Below, piece by piece: positions 14,915 to 22,856 of a DNA stretch of 26,986 bases. A program made the position numbers and the translations under genes. Source of the stretch: an uncultured Clostridium sp. (lineage in GTDB: Bacteria > Bacillota > Clostridia > Clostridiales > Clostridiaceae). Numbering within the stretch: position 1 is the stretch's first letter; every line of letters begins with the position of its first letter. The notes below the pieces were generated by a model. That model searched no databases and had not been told where the DNA came from. It worked only from the letters and a program-made list of their open reading frames with translations. The stretch covers positions 1 to 26,986 of the forward strand of contig NZ_CAKVJA010000037.1 of the NCBI RefSeq assembly GCF_934754925.1. The letters are read 5' to 3'.

Positions 14915-14943
14915 ATTATATCAATTTTACTATAAACCCTCAA
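14915..14943 (-). promoter_or_regulatory. Promoter of the J-like gene
   Basis: On minus, -35 TTGAGG (14938-14943), 17-base spacer, -10 TATAAT (14915-14920). The start point near 14908 leaves a leader of about 60 bases. Confidence 0.65.
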
Positions 14944-15109
14944 ATAGTAGATATATTAAAGAATAAAAAATATTATCCTATTATGTTTATTTTTACTTTA
15001 TAAATTGATATAATATGTATTAAATAATAATTATTATTTCTTTTTTAATAATAATTATATTTTTTATAAATAGAAAATACTATATATATTAAATAAACGA
15101 GGTGAAGTT

Positions 15110-16048
15110 ATGAGTAAAATATCAATAATAGGTGCAGGTTCAATTGGTGCTACAACAGCATTTGCATTACTACAAAAAGGAATAGCAAGAGAAATTGTAA
15201 TTAATGATATAAATCAAGAAAAGGCACTAGGAGAAGTATTGGACTTAATGCATGGTAGTTCTTTATCTAGACCATGTAATGTTACTTTAGGTACTTTAGA
15301 AGATACTAAGGATTCAGATATAATTATAATAACTGCTGGTTCACCACAAAAACCTGGTGAAACTAGATTAGACTTAGTAGATAAAAACTATTCAATATTT
15401 AAAAGTTTTATCCCAAAACTTGCAGAACTAAGCCCAAATTCAATATTATTAGTTGTATCTAATCCTGTAGATGTTCTTTCATATATGACATATAAACTTT
15501 CTGGTTTCCCTAAAGAAAGAGTAATAGGTTCAGGTACTGTTTTAGATACAGCAAGACTTAGAAGTTTACTTGGAAAGTATTTTGGAATTGATGGAAGAAA
15601 TGTAGAAGGATATGTACTAGGTGAACATGGCGATAGCGAATTTGTAACTTGGTCATCATTAATGATTGGTAGCATACCTGTAAAAAGTTTCTCTGAGCAA
15701 AACTCTATAGAATGGGATAAAGAAACTGAAAGTGTTATAGCTGAAGATGTTAAAAATTCTGCTTATGAAGTTATTAAAAGAAAGGGTGCTACTGCATTTG
15801 CTGTTGCAATAGCTCTTGAAAGAATAGTTGAGGCAATTATTAGAGATGAAAAAACTATTTTAACTGTTTCAACATTATTAAATGACTATTATGGTGTTAA
15901 CGATGCTTATCTAAGTGTTCCAACTATTCTTGGAAGAAATGGTATAGAAAAAGTATTAAATATTCAATTATCACCAAGTGAACAAGAAAAATTTATATCA
16001 TCGGCTAACTTAATGAAAGAATATATAGATAGAATTAATGACAAATAG
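15110..16048 (+). CDS. ldh: L-lactate dehydrogenase
   Basis: Reduces pyruvate to L-lactate with NADH, regenerating NAD+ in fermentation. The 312-residue protein has the Rossmann motif GAGSIGATTA (8-17), the substrate-specificity loop SPQKPGETR with Gln80 (lactate type; malate dehydrogenases carry Arg here) and catalytic Arg86, Asp146 and Arg149 in VLDTARLR, and catalytic His173 in GEHGDSE. ATG at 15110 has GAGGTGA seven bases upstream. It is the only gene on plus in this window and is divergent from the J-like gene across a 260-base AT-rich gap. It has its own terminator. I see no Rex-type operator with confidence. Confidence 0.93.
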   Translation: MSKISIIGAGSIGATTAFALLQKGIAREIVINDINQEKALGEVLDLMHGSSLSRPCNVTLGTLEDTKDSDIIIITAGSPQKPGETRLDLVDKNYSIFKSFIPKLAELSPNSILLVVSNPVDVLSYMTYKLSGFPKERVIGSGTVLDTARLRSLLGKYFGIDGRNVEGYVLGEHGDSEFVTWSSLMIGSIPVKSFSEQNSIEWDKETESVIAEDVKNSAYEVIKRKGATAFAVAIALERIVEAIIRDEKTILTVSTLLNDYYGVNDAYLSVPTILGRNGIEKVLNIQLSPSEQEKFISSANLMKEYIDRINDK

Positions 16049-16051
16049 AAT

Positions 16052-16087
16052 TAATAAAAGCTGTATCAAATTTGATACAGTTTTTAT
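16052..16087. terminator. Bidirectional terminator between ldh and the NlpC/P60 gene
   Basis: A perfect 10-bp inverted repeat, CTGTATCAAA/TTTGATACAG, with A/T extensions. TTTTTATT follows on plus (ldh) and CTTTTATT on minus, so it can serve both converging genes. Confidence 0.85.
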
Positions 16088-16162
16088 TAATTTAGCTCTA
16101 TTTTAAACAAATATTGATAGATAACTATAATTACAATGATTTAGAATATACTTGTCCTATTT

Positions 16163-17731
16163 TTATAGAACCCTTCTAGCTCTTCCAATTGAACTCCATG
16201 GAACACTAGTTATTCTTATAGTCTTACCAGAGTTTGGTGATTCTATCCATTGATTATTTCCTATATACATACCAACATGTCCTAAATTACTATAGAATAA
16301 TAAGTCTCCAGGCTGTAGACTATCTAATGATACTTCTACTCCACTTTTTATTTGGTCATAAGTTGTTCTTCCAATGCTTATATTAGCTTTACTAAATCCC
16401 CATTGCATAAATCCAGAACAATCAAACATTCTTGCTCCACTATTAACGTATTGATATAAAGTATCATACTTACCTGCAGAAGCATAATCTGGGAACCTAT
16501 TCTTTAATGTTTGTATTGATGCGTTAGTAACTAACTCCCCTGAACCACCATAAGCATATGGAGAACCAATATGAGATTTTAATTCCTCTAATATAATGTT
16601 ATATGCATTAGAAACAGAAGCATTATTATTGCTACTTCCTGAACTACTATTACTTCCAGTACTATTATTACTTCCAGTAGATATTTTTACATAATCCGCA
16701 CTTACATATCCTACTGAACCTTTAAAGTTAATTTTATACCAATTTCCTTCTTTTCCAGTTATATTAACACTTTCATTATTTAGTAAATATCCTAATACAA
16801 CTGCATCTGAAGATGGTTGCTTTCTTACTCTTAAATTAGAAGAAACATTTGTAATAACACCTACAGCATTCATTGTTTGAGATGAGTTATTGCTATCAGT
16901 TGTTGAATTACTATTTCCAGTACTTGAATTTGATCCTGAAGATGGTTTAGTTTCAGTTATATAATCCTTATGAACATAAGCATATGATGAATTATACTTA
17001 ATTTTATACCAACTTCCTGTTTCACCTACTATATTTACAGAGTTACCTGAATATAAAGTACCTAAAACAGTTGAACTAGTAGATGCTTCTTTACGAACTC
17101 TAAGTCCCCCACTGCTTACATTATAAACATATCCTGTTTTATTAACTTCTGTTTCTGAAGAACCAGTGTTTCCTGTATTATTACTTCCTGTATTATTAGT
17201 TGTATTACCATTAGTTGTAATATATTCCTTACTTACATAACCATATCCACTGTTATACTGTATTTTATACCATTCACCTTCTGTTCCAAGGATAGTTACT
17301 TCAGCATTATTTGTAAGGTATCCTAATACCGATGCACTTGTAGATGCTCCACTTCTTACTCTTAAATTACTAGATACATTATATACCTTACCCTTTTGTG
17401 ATACTGTTGAAGATGTTGTTATTTCTTTTACATAATCTCCATGAACGTAACCAGTTACTCCATTGTAGTTAATTTGATACCAACTCCCACTCTTAGAGAT
17501 TATATCAAATGTACTACCATTTCTAATAGTTCCTAATACTGCTGAACTTGTACTTGCTGACTTTCTAATTCTTAAAGTTGAAGTTACATTAATAACTTGT
17601 CCCTTACTTATTGAAGCTACTGATATTCCACTATTTAATTCTGTAGCACTAGCTGGTACAGTTTTGGCTACTAAAATTGTTCCAACAACACTCGAAATAG
17701 CAATAATCTTTTTCAGCTTTTTTCTCTGCAT
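16163..17731 (-). CDS. Secreted cell-wall hydrolase: four SH3b repeats and NlpC/P60 domain
   Basis: A 522-residue exported peptidoglycan hydrolase that would cut stem peptides. Residues 1-29 are a signal peptide ending ASA. Four bacterial SH3 repeats follow (about 44-103, 113-171, 199-258, 291-350), each with LRVRK/SxAS...VLG and WYKI...GYV motifs, joined by Ser/Asn/Thr-rich linkers. The NlpC/P60 domain is at about 376-522, with catalytic Cys438 (FDCSGF) and His485 (LGHVGMYIG). The third polar residue, usually His, Asn or Gln, appears as Glu497 in WIESPNSG. About 30 residues are inserted between GGSG and the catalytic Cys. The gene is monocistronic, and its ribosome binding site (GGGAG) is 12 bases from the ATG, longer than usual. 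Confidence 0.88.
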   Translation of the reverse strand: MQRKKLKKIIAISSVVGTILVAKTVPASATELNSGISVASISKGQVINVTSTLRIRKSASTSSAVLGTIRNGSTFDIISKSGSWYQINYNGVTGYVHGDYVKEITTSSTVSQKGKVYNVSSNLRVRSGASTSASVLGYLTNNAEVTILGTEGEWYKIQYNSGYGYVSKEYITTNGNTTNNTGSNNTGNTGSSETEVNKTGYVYNVSSGGLRVRKEASTSSTVLGTLYSGNSVNIVGETGSWYKIKYNSSYAYVHKDYITETKPSSGSNSSTGNSNSTTDSNNSSQTMNAVGVITNVSSNLRVRKQPSSDAVVLGYLLNNESVNITGKEGNWYKINFKGSVGYVSADYVKISTGSNNSTGSNSSSGSSNNNASVSNAYNIILEELKSHIGSPYAYGGSGELVTNASIQTLKNRFPDYASAGKYDTLYQYVNSGARMFDCSGFMQWGFSKANISIGRTTYDQIKSGVEVSLDSLQPGDLLFYSNLGHVGMYIGNNQWIESPNSGKTIRITSVPWSSIGRARRVL

Positions 17732-17902
17732 ATTTTTTTACATCTCCCACCTATTTTAATATATATTTTGACATACTAATTATATATTTTTTCACTTTAA
17801 TTTTCCATATTTTTTAGCATATTATTAATTGTTTTTATTATTTTTACCAATTATTATTTAAAACTGTTGACTTTTTTATTCTTATATATAAAATAGACGA
17901 AA

Positions 17903-17954
17903 ATTAAGAGTAACTTGATTATTAAATAAACTAAAATCATGTTACTCTTAATTT
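17903..17954 (-). terminator. Terminator of the nicotinate phosphoribosyltransferase gene
   Basis: A long stem, TTAAGAGTAAC(A)TGATT paired with AATCA(A)GTTACTCTTAA, around a 14-base AT loop, followed on minus by TTTTCG. It lies about 27 bases after the stop. Confidence 0.75.
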
Positions 17955-17980
17955 TTATAACTATAAAAACTCACTTTATA

Positions 17981-19435
17981 TTATCTAAAGCTTTTTATCA
18001 TGTGGTTTTTTAGATTCCATAATTTTTCTGATAAATCAACGTAATATACCTGTGGATTATTAAACCTCTTTACTTCATCCCATAATGATGAAACTTGTTC
18101 TAAAGAATATTTTCGAATTTCATCTAGCTTTGGTGTTTTATAAACACATTTTCCTTGAATAAAAATTGGTACTTGTATCTTTTTTGCATAATAATTTGTT
18201 ACAACTTTTCTCTTCCATGTATGAATAGGATCGAATATCTCATACTCTTTTGAATCATCTATAATTTCATCTGCTAATGTTAACACATCTGCTATAGCCT
18301 TATTATTCTCTTTATCAAATAATCTCCAAATTGTTTTATATCCAGGATTAGTAACCTTTTCTATGTTTTCTGACAGCTTAATTCTTGGAATTAAATCACC
18401 ATTTTCTTCAACTGCAACTAATTTATATACTCCTCCAAAAACTGGTTCTGACTTTGCAGTTATTAATCTCTCCCCAACACCAAATGTATCAATGCAAGCT
18501 CCTTGTGTCATAAGATCTGATATTATATATTCATCTAGACTATTAGATGCAATTATCTTGCACTTCTCTAATCCATTTATATTTAATATTTTTCTTACTT
18601 CCTTTGAAAGGTATGCCAAGTCTCCACTATCTAATCTAACACCCTTAAGCATTTTTCCTTGTGGTTCTAATACATTTTTAGAAACTTTAATAGCATTAAT
18701 AATACCTGATTTTAAGACATTATATGTATCTATTAATAAAATACAATTATCTGGATATGTTTTTGCATATGTCTCAAAAGCCTTATATTCATCACCAAAC
18801 AATTGTATCCATGCGTGAGCCATAGTCCCTACAGCCTTAACTCCAAAAATTTCATCTGCAATAGTATTTGCAGTTCCATCTACTCCACCTATATAGGCAG
18901 CTCTAGCCCCATATATAGCTGCATCATACCCTTGACTACGTCTTGCTCCTAATTCTAATACTACTCTTCCCTTAGCGGCTCTTCTTATTCTATTAGCTTT
19001 TGTTGCTATTAAACTTTGATGATTGATAGTTAAAAGTAACATTGTTTCTATTAATTGTGCTTCCATAACCTTTGCTTTAACCGTTATTAATGGTTCATTT
19101 GGAAACACAGGCGTTCCTTCTTCTATAGCATAAATATCTCCTGTAAACTTAAAATTCAATAAATACTCTAAAAATCCCTCACTAAACAGCTCCCTTTTTC
19201 TTAAATATTCAATATCTTCTTTATCAAACCTTAATCCCTTTATATACTGGATTAACTGTTCTAATCCAGCTGTAATTGCAAATCCTGCATTATCAGGATT
19301 TCTCCTAAAAAACATATCAAAACAAACTATTTTATCTTTTAAATCATTTTCAAAATACCCATTAGCCATTGTAAATTCATAAAAATCTACTAGCATACTT
19401 AAATTTCTTTCCTCTTTTAAATTTATTTTCATCAT
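17981..19435 (-). CDS. pncB: Nicotinate phosphoribosyltransferase
   Basis: Makes nicotinate mononucleotide from nicotinate and PRPP with ATP, for NAD salvage. The 484-residue length fits the Firmicutes-type enzyme. Visible family features are LVDFYEFTMANGYF (15-28), the VLELGARRSQGYDAA segment (159-173), the phospho-acceptor His207 in GTMAHAWIQ, and LIDTYNVLKSG (234-244). ATG-ATG at 19435 has GGAG eight bases upstream; either Met could start. It is a single-gene unit with its own terminator. A short inverted repeat (AGACtgtgGTCT, 19535-19546) lies about 100 bases upstream and might be an operator, but I cannot match it to a known NAD regulator. Confidence 0.93.
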   Translation of the reverse strand: MMKINLKEERNLSMLVDFYEFTMANGYFENDLKDKIVCFDMFFRRNPDNAGFAITAGLEQLIQYIKGLRFDKEDIEYLRKRELFSEGFLEYLLNFKFTGDIYAIEEGTPVFPNEPLITVKAKVMEAQLIETMLLLTINHQSLIATKANRIRRAAKGRVVLELGARRSQGYDAAIYGARAAYIGGVDGTANTIADEIFGVKAVGTMAHAWIQLFGDEYKAFETYAKTYPDNCILLIDTYNVLKSGIINAIKVSKNVLEPQGKMLKGVRLDSGDLAYLSKEVRKILNINGLEKCKIIASNSLDEYIISDLMTQGACIDTFGVGERLITAKSEPVFGGVYKLVAVEENGDLIPRIKLSENIEKVTNPGYKTIWRLFDKENNKAIADVLTLADEIIDDSKEYEIFDPIHTWKRKVVTNYYAKKIQVPIFIQGKCVYKTPKLDEIRKYSLEQVSSLWDEVKRFNNPQVYYVDLSEKLWNLKNHMIKSFR

Positions 19436-19560
19436 AATTAATACTCCTTCAAATTATAAAACACCTTTTTAAAATTAATTTTTATAACAACATTTTTATT
19501 ATTTTTTGCTATAATATAAACTTTTAATCATAACAGACCACAGTCTATAAATTTTTATAA

Positions 19561-19606
19561 AAAAAACTACAATAATATTATTTATCTAATATCATTGTAG
19601 TTTTTT
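19561..19606 (-). terminator. Terminator of the PAS histidine kinase gene
   Basis: On minus, AAAACTACAATGATATTA with a loop and TAATATTATTGTAGTTTTTTT. It lies about 15 bases after the stop codon. Confidence 0.85.
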
Positions 19607-19621
19607 ATTTATATTTTAGTT

Positions 19622-21214
19622 TTAAATTGCATATATATCTGAAAACTCTACATCACATTTTTTTATATCTGAATGTGCTTTCATACCTAAATCAATTTTA
19701 TTTTTACTATCAATACATCTAATTGGTAAAGTAAAAATAAATTCTGTTCCTTCTCCTACTTGACTCTCTACATATATTTTTCCATCATGTAATTCTACTA
19801 AGGATTTTACCAGTGACAAGCCAATTCCACTACCTTCTACTTGTCTATTTAACTTTGTATCTACTCTTTTAAATTTTTCAAATATGCAATTCCACTCTTC
19901 TTTAGGAATTCCTATTCCATTATCTTTTATAGATATTTTAACCTCATTTTTTTCCAGAGATATATGTATATTAATCTTTCCAATACTTTGGTTATGATTT
20001 TGGGTATACTTAATTGCATTAGAAATTAAATTTAATACTATTTTCTCGATTTTTTCTCTATCACAAGCTATTATTATTTCTTCAATGTCTGTATCAAATG
20101 TAATATCTACATCTTTTCCTTCAAGATAATTAGCAACAGAAGTTACTATATCTTCTATTAAATATACTATATTACAATTTTCTAAATTGATATTACAGTT
20201 TCCCATATCAATACTGCTAACATCTAGTATATTATTTACTAATCTTAATAATCTATAAGAATTTTGTTTAATTGAATTAGTATATTTTATAACATCTAAT
20301 TTATTATTAATTATATCATTATTATTTTCTAGTATATTATTAATTAATTGTACTGCGGACAATGTTATATTTAATGGTGTTTTAAGCTCATGAGATATAT
20401 TGGCTAAAAATTCATTTTTTATGTATTCCGAATAAAAAGCCTCTTCATATTTTATTTTTTCCTTTTCTAACCATCTTTCCATTGTTATATCTGTTCCTGC
20501 ACCTACATATAAGCCTTTCTTCTCTACATATATGCATCTCCAAAATATTAACTTATACTCACCATTTTTACATATACATCTATTAACATGACTTGTAAAA
20601 TGTGGCTTTTTAGCTCTACATCTTCTAGCTAGTTCTAAAACCTCTTCTACTTCATCTTTATGAAATAACTCCTGCCATTTTAGATTTTTGAGTTCTGCTT
20701 CACTCCATCCTAGATACTCATTCCATACATCACTAGATTTAATTATAGTTCCATCTTTATCTATAAATGACAATAAATCTGTAGTAGTATTTAGTAATAA
20801 AGATATTTCTTCTTCTGCATCAATATACTTATCTTTAATATCATTTAATTGTTTATTTAAATCATTTATATTTTCTTTACTATTCTCTGCATCTGTTTCT
20901 TCATATTCTTTTAAAATTAAACAATATACTTCTTCTCTTTCAAAAGTTGTTTTAAATACTTTTCCTGTTAAATTTACTATATTATTATTTTTATTTACTA
21001 CTTTATACTTACTATAATTTTTATTTAAGTTTTCAAACTCTTCTACTATTAATTTATCATTATTTTTTATTATTTTATCATCAATATATTCATTAACAAC
21101 ATCTGTTAATTCATAGCCTAACTTGTTTAATAATTTTATATTACAATGTACTATTTTTTTCTCTTTATTAAAAAAAATAATATAATCATTTATATTGTCA
21201 AATATTTCCTTCAT
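19622..21214 (-). CDS. PAS-domain sensor histidine kinase, no adjacent response regulator
   Basis: A 530-residue kinase with no transmembrane segment, so probably cytoplasmic. Two PAS-like domains lie at about 1-105 and 135-248 (the second with FIDKDGTIIKSSDVWNEYLG), joined by a coiled coil. The dimerisation and phosphoacceptor domain has His275 in ISHELKTPLN. The ATPase domain shows the N box NLISNAIKYT (395-404), G1 DNGIGIP (431-437) and G2 GSGIGL (461-466). All catalytic elements are intact. The C-terminus ends CDVEFSDIYAI, a tail I associate with clostridial PAS kinases. There is no response-regulator gene on either side, so its partner is elsewhere. ATG at 21214 has GAGGAT nine bases upstream. 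A good promoter and a cre-like palindrome precede it. Confidence 0.9.
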   Translation of the reverse strand: MKEIFDNINDYIIFFNKEKKIVHCNIKLLNKLGYELTDVVNEYIDDKIIKNNDKLIVEEFENLNKNYSKYKVVNKNNNIVNLTGKVFKTTFEREEVYCLILKEYEETDAENSKENINDLNKQLNDIKDKYIDAEEEISLLLNTTTDLLSFIDKDGTIIKSSDVWNEYLGWSEAELKNLKWQELFHKDEVEEVLELARRCRAKKPHFTSHVNRCICKNGEYKLIFWRCIYVEKKGLYVGAGTDITMERWLEKEKIKYEEAFYSEYIKNEFLANISHELKTPLNITLSAVQLINNILENNNDIINNKLDVIKYTNSIKQNSYRLLRLVNNILDVSSIDMGNCNINLENCNIVYLIEDIVTSVANYLEGKDVDITFDTDIEEIIIACDREKIEKIVLNLISNAIKYTQNHNQSIGKINIHISLEKNEVKISIKDNGIGIPKEEWNCIFEKFKRVDTKLNRQVEGSGIGLSLVKSLVELHDGKIYVESQVGEGTEFIFTLPIRCIDSKNKIDLGMKAHSDIKKCDVEFSDIYAI

Positions 21215-21272
21215 CTGTTATCCTCTATAAATTCTTACGTTAATATCTTTTTTAAACTGTTATATCTTTTCT

Positions 21273-21301
21273 ATTATACCTAAGTTATATTTTTTTTTCA
21301 A
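21273..21301 (-). promoter_or_regulatory. Promoter of the PAS kinase gene
   Basis: On minus, -35 TTGAAA (21296-21301), 17-base spacer, -10 TATAAT (21273-21278). The start point would be near 21266. Confidence 0.75.
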
Positions 21302-21316
21302 TATTTGTAATATATA

Positions 21317-21328
21317 TAAAGCGCTTTA
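21317..21328. promoter_or_regulatory. cre-like palindrome upstream of the kinase promoter
   Basis: TAAAGCGCTTTA is a perfect palindrome containing AAAGCGCTTT, the core of CcpA catabolite-response elements. The usual TG/CA flanks are missing. Its centre is about 57 bases upstream of the predicted start point, a position where CcpA can activate. Confidence 0.4.
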
Positions 21329-21346
21329 ATAAGTTATATTCCAAAA

Positions 21347-21847
21347 TTATTTTCCTATAAATTTCAAAATGCCTTTAGCTACTAATGCAACTCCAAGAAA
21401 AATAAATCCAAAAATTAATATTGCTTTAAAAAGAGAAATTGGTAATAAACTTATTTTTAAGGAGAAAAATATGGAAAGCACTATAATTATTATACCTAGT
21501 AATATTAAAATTACTCCTAATATATGTTTTCTTTCAAATACTATTGTAACAATACCTATAAATAATAGTATTGTACTTGCTACAAAACTTACTCCACCTT
21601 TACTTGTCCCAAAAAATTTTATTGGAGAATATACAATAGTATTTTGAAATATTTCTATAACTCCTACAGCTATTAATATTATTCCACTGATAATTAATAA
21701 TCTACTTAATTTATTATTATTATTTCTATTATTGTTATTTTGAAAGCTATATCTATATCTTCTTTTATAATTATCAGTTTTATGTTCTTTTCTTATATAA
21801 CTTCTTAAACCTGGAATGTAACGCATTGGTCTTTTTCTATTCCTCAA
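21347..21847 (-). CDS. Small membrane protein of unknown function
   Basis: A 166-residue protein that I do not recognise. The first 45 residues are very basic and Asn/Arg-rich (QNNNNRNNNNKLSR at about 36-49). Four hydrophobic segments follow, at about 49-66, 83-102, 110-128 and 138-160, so it is an integral membrane protein with a positive cytoplasmic head. The start at 21847 is TTG with a weak, close GGTGG. The Met at residue 8 (21826) is an alternative with no better ribosome binding site. It lies between mntP and the kinase gene in the same direction, without an obvious terminator after it, so read-through to the kinase gene is possible. Confidence 0.6.
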   Translation of the reverse strand: MRNRKRPMRYIPGLRSYIRKEHKTDNYKRRYRYSFQNNNNRNNNNKLSRLLIISGIILIAVGVIEIFQNTIVYSPIKFFGTSKGGVSFVASTILLFIGIVTIVFERKHILGVILILLGIIIIVLSIFFSLKISLLPISLFKAILIFGFIFLGVALVAKGILKFIGK

Positions 21848-21956
21848 AATACCACCATCAGTAATTAATTATAATTAATATATGCCTTAATCTTCATTAG
21901 TGAACCTATTTATAAATACATTATAAAAATTTTCACATATTTCTATTTAATCTTAT

Positions 21957-21990
21957 AAAAAAAGTTGCCTCATAATGAGACAACTTTTTT
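21957..21990 (-). terminator. Terminator of mntP
   Basis: On minus, AAAAAAGTTG(T)CTCA, TTA, TGAG(G)CAACTTTTTTT. It begins directly at the stop codon. Confidence 0.85.
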
Positions 21991-22635
21991 CTAAAATATA
22001 CCGTGTATTAAATTCATTATAAAACCTGTATGTTCATTGAAAATATTTATACCTATAAGAATAAGAATAATTCCCCCTATAAGTTCAGCATAATCTTTAA
22101 ATATTGCTCCAATTTTTTTACCTGCAATAACACCAATAAAGCAGACTATAAATGTTATTATTCCAATAATTAATGATGAAGAAACTATATTAACATTTAA
22201 AAATGCAAAACTTATTCCAACAGCTAAAGCATCTATACTTGTAGCAATAGCAAGAGTAGTTAATTCTTTATTAGATATTTCATATTTATTATTTTCTTCG
22301 CCTTCTAAAGTAGTACTTACTTCACTTTCAGTATCTTCATTTTCAGAAGTTCCTTCTTTACGACTCTCATAAAATTCATAAATCATTTTCCCACCTAAAA
22401 TAGATAATAGTATTAGGGCAATCCAATGATCTATAGCCTTTATATATCCTTGAAAACTTATTCCCAACAACCATCCAATTAATGGCATAGCTGCTTGGAA
22501 AACTCCAAAAAATAAAGCTATTTTTATAGCTATTGCCTTAGTTAAATTTTTTAAAGTCATTCCCTTAGTAACTGATACAGCAAATGCATCCATTGCTAAA
22601 GCAAATGCTGTAAGTACAATTGTAGTAATGTTCAT
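21991..22635 (-). CDS. mntP: Manganese efflux pump MntP
   Basis: A membrane exporter that removes excess Mn2+. It has about six helices and the two family motifs ALAMDAFAVS and ATSIDALAVG, whose aspartates (Asp16 and Asp135 from the start chosen here) are the conserved metal-path residues. An acidic cytoplasmic loop (about 92-120, EGTSENEDTESE...) splits the two halves. Two in-frame ATGs occur at 22641 and 22635. AAGGAG ends only two bases before the first and seven before the second, so I take the second (214 residues). The Mn2+ riboswitch directly upstream supports the function independently of the protein. Confidence 0.93.
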   Translation of the reverse strand: MNITTIVLTAFALAMDAFAVSVTKGMTLKNLTKAIAIKIALFFGVFQAAMPLIGWLLGISFQGYIKAIDHWIALILLSILGGKMIYEFYESRKEGTSENEDTESEVSTTLEGEENNKYEISNKELTTLAIATSIDALAVGISFAFLNVNIVSSSLIIGIITFIVCFIGVIAGKKIGAIFKDYAELIGGIILILIGINIFNEHTGFIMNLIHGIF

Positions 22636-22682
22636 ACTCATTCTCCTTACTTATTATTATTCTCTCACTTTTTTTATATACA

Positions 22683-22737
22683 AAAAAATAACGAGATTCA
22701 TGGATGCTAAAAAAGCATCCATGAGTCTCGTTATTTA
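22683..22737 (-). terminator. Expression-platform terminator of the Mn riboswitch
   Basis: On minus, AAATAACGAGACTCATGGAT paired with its near-complement, ending CTCGTTATTTTTTTG. The stem is about 22 bp with one mismatch. It lies between the aptamer and mntP. Confidence 0.9.
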
Positions 22738-22813
22738 AAATTAAGCCAGGTTTTATTGAAAACCATTATGTTGACCTAATTACATTTTCATGCTAACTAC
22801 TCCCTCATAGAAC
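22738..22813 (-). promoter_or_regulatory. Mn2+ riboswitch (yybP-ykoY)
   Basis: On minus, the aptamer shows GAGGGAGTAGTTAGC, GGTCAACATAATGG and AACCTGGCTTAA. These match the conserved GGGAGUAG, GUCAACAU and CCUGGCUU blocks of the yybP-ykoY class. A terminator follows, so Mn2+ binding is expected to prevent termination and turn on mntP, as known for this class. Confidence 0.9.
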
Positions 22814-22819
22814 TAATCT

Positions 22820-22848
22820 ATTATAATATTATATCATTTATATGTCAA
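22820..22848 (-). promoter_or_regulatory. Consensus promoter of mntP
   Basis: On minus, a perfect TTGACA (22843-22848), 17-base spacer and perfect TATAAT (22820-22825). The -35 box is only eight bases after the stop of the hydantoinase gene. Confidence 0.92.
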
Positions 22849-22856
22849 TTATTTGA

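Noticed and set aside
15040..15075. Repeated TAATAATAATTAT upstream of ldh as an operator
   Set aside because: The palindromes contain only A and T in a very AT-rich leader, and do not match a Rex or other known site.
18363..18818. A 151-codon plus-strand ORF inside the nicotinate phosphoribosyltransferase gene
   Set aside because: It is fully antisense to a motif-complete enzyme gene, has no good ribosome binding site, and shows no recognisable protein features.
19535..19546. AGAC-4-GTCT inverted repeat as a NAD-responsive operator
   Set aside because: Only four bases per arm, about 100 bases from the gene, and I cannot match it to a known regulator motif.
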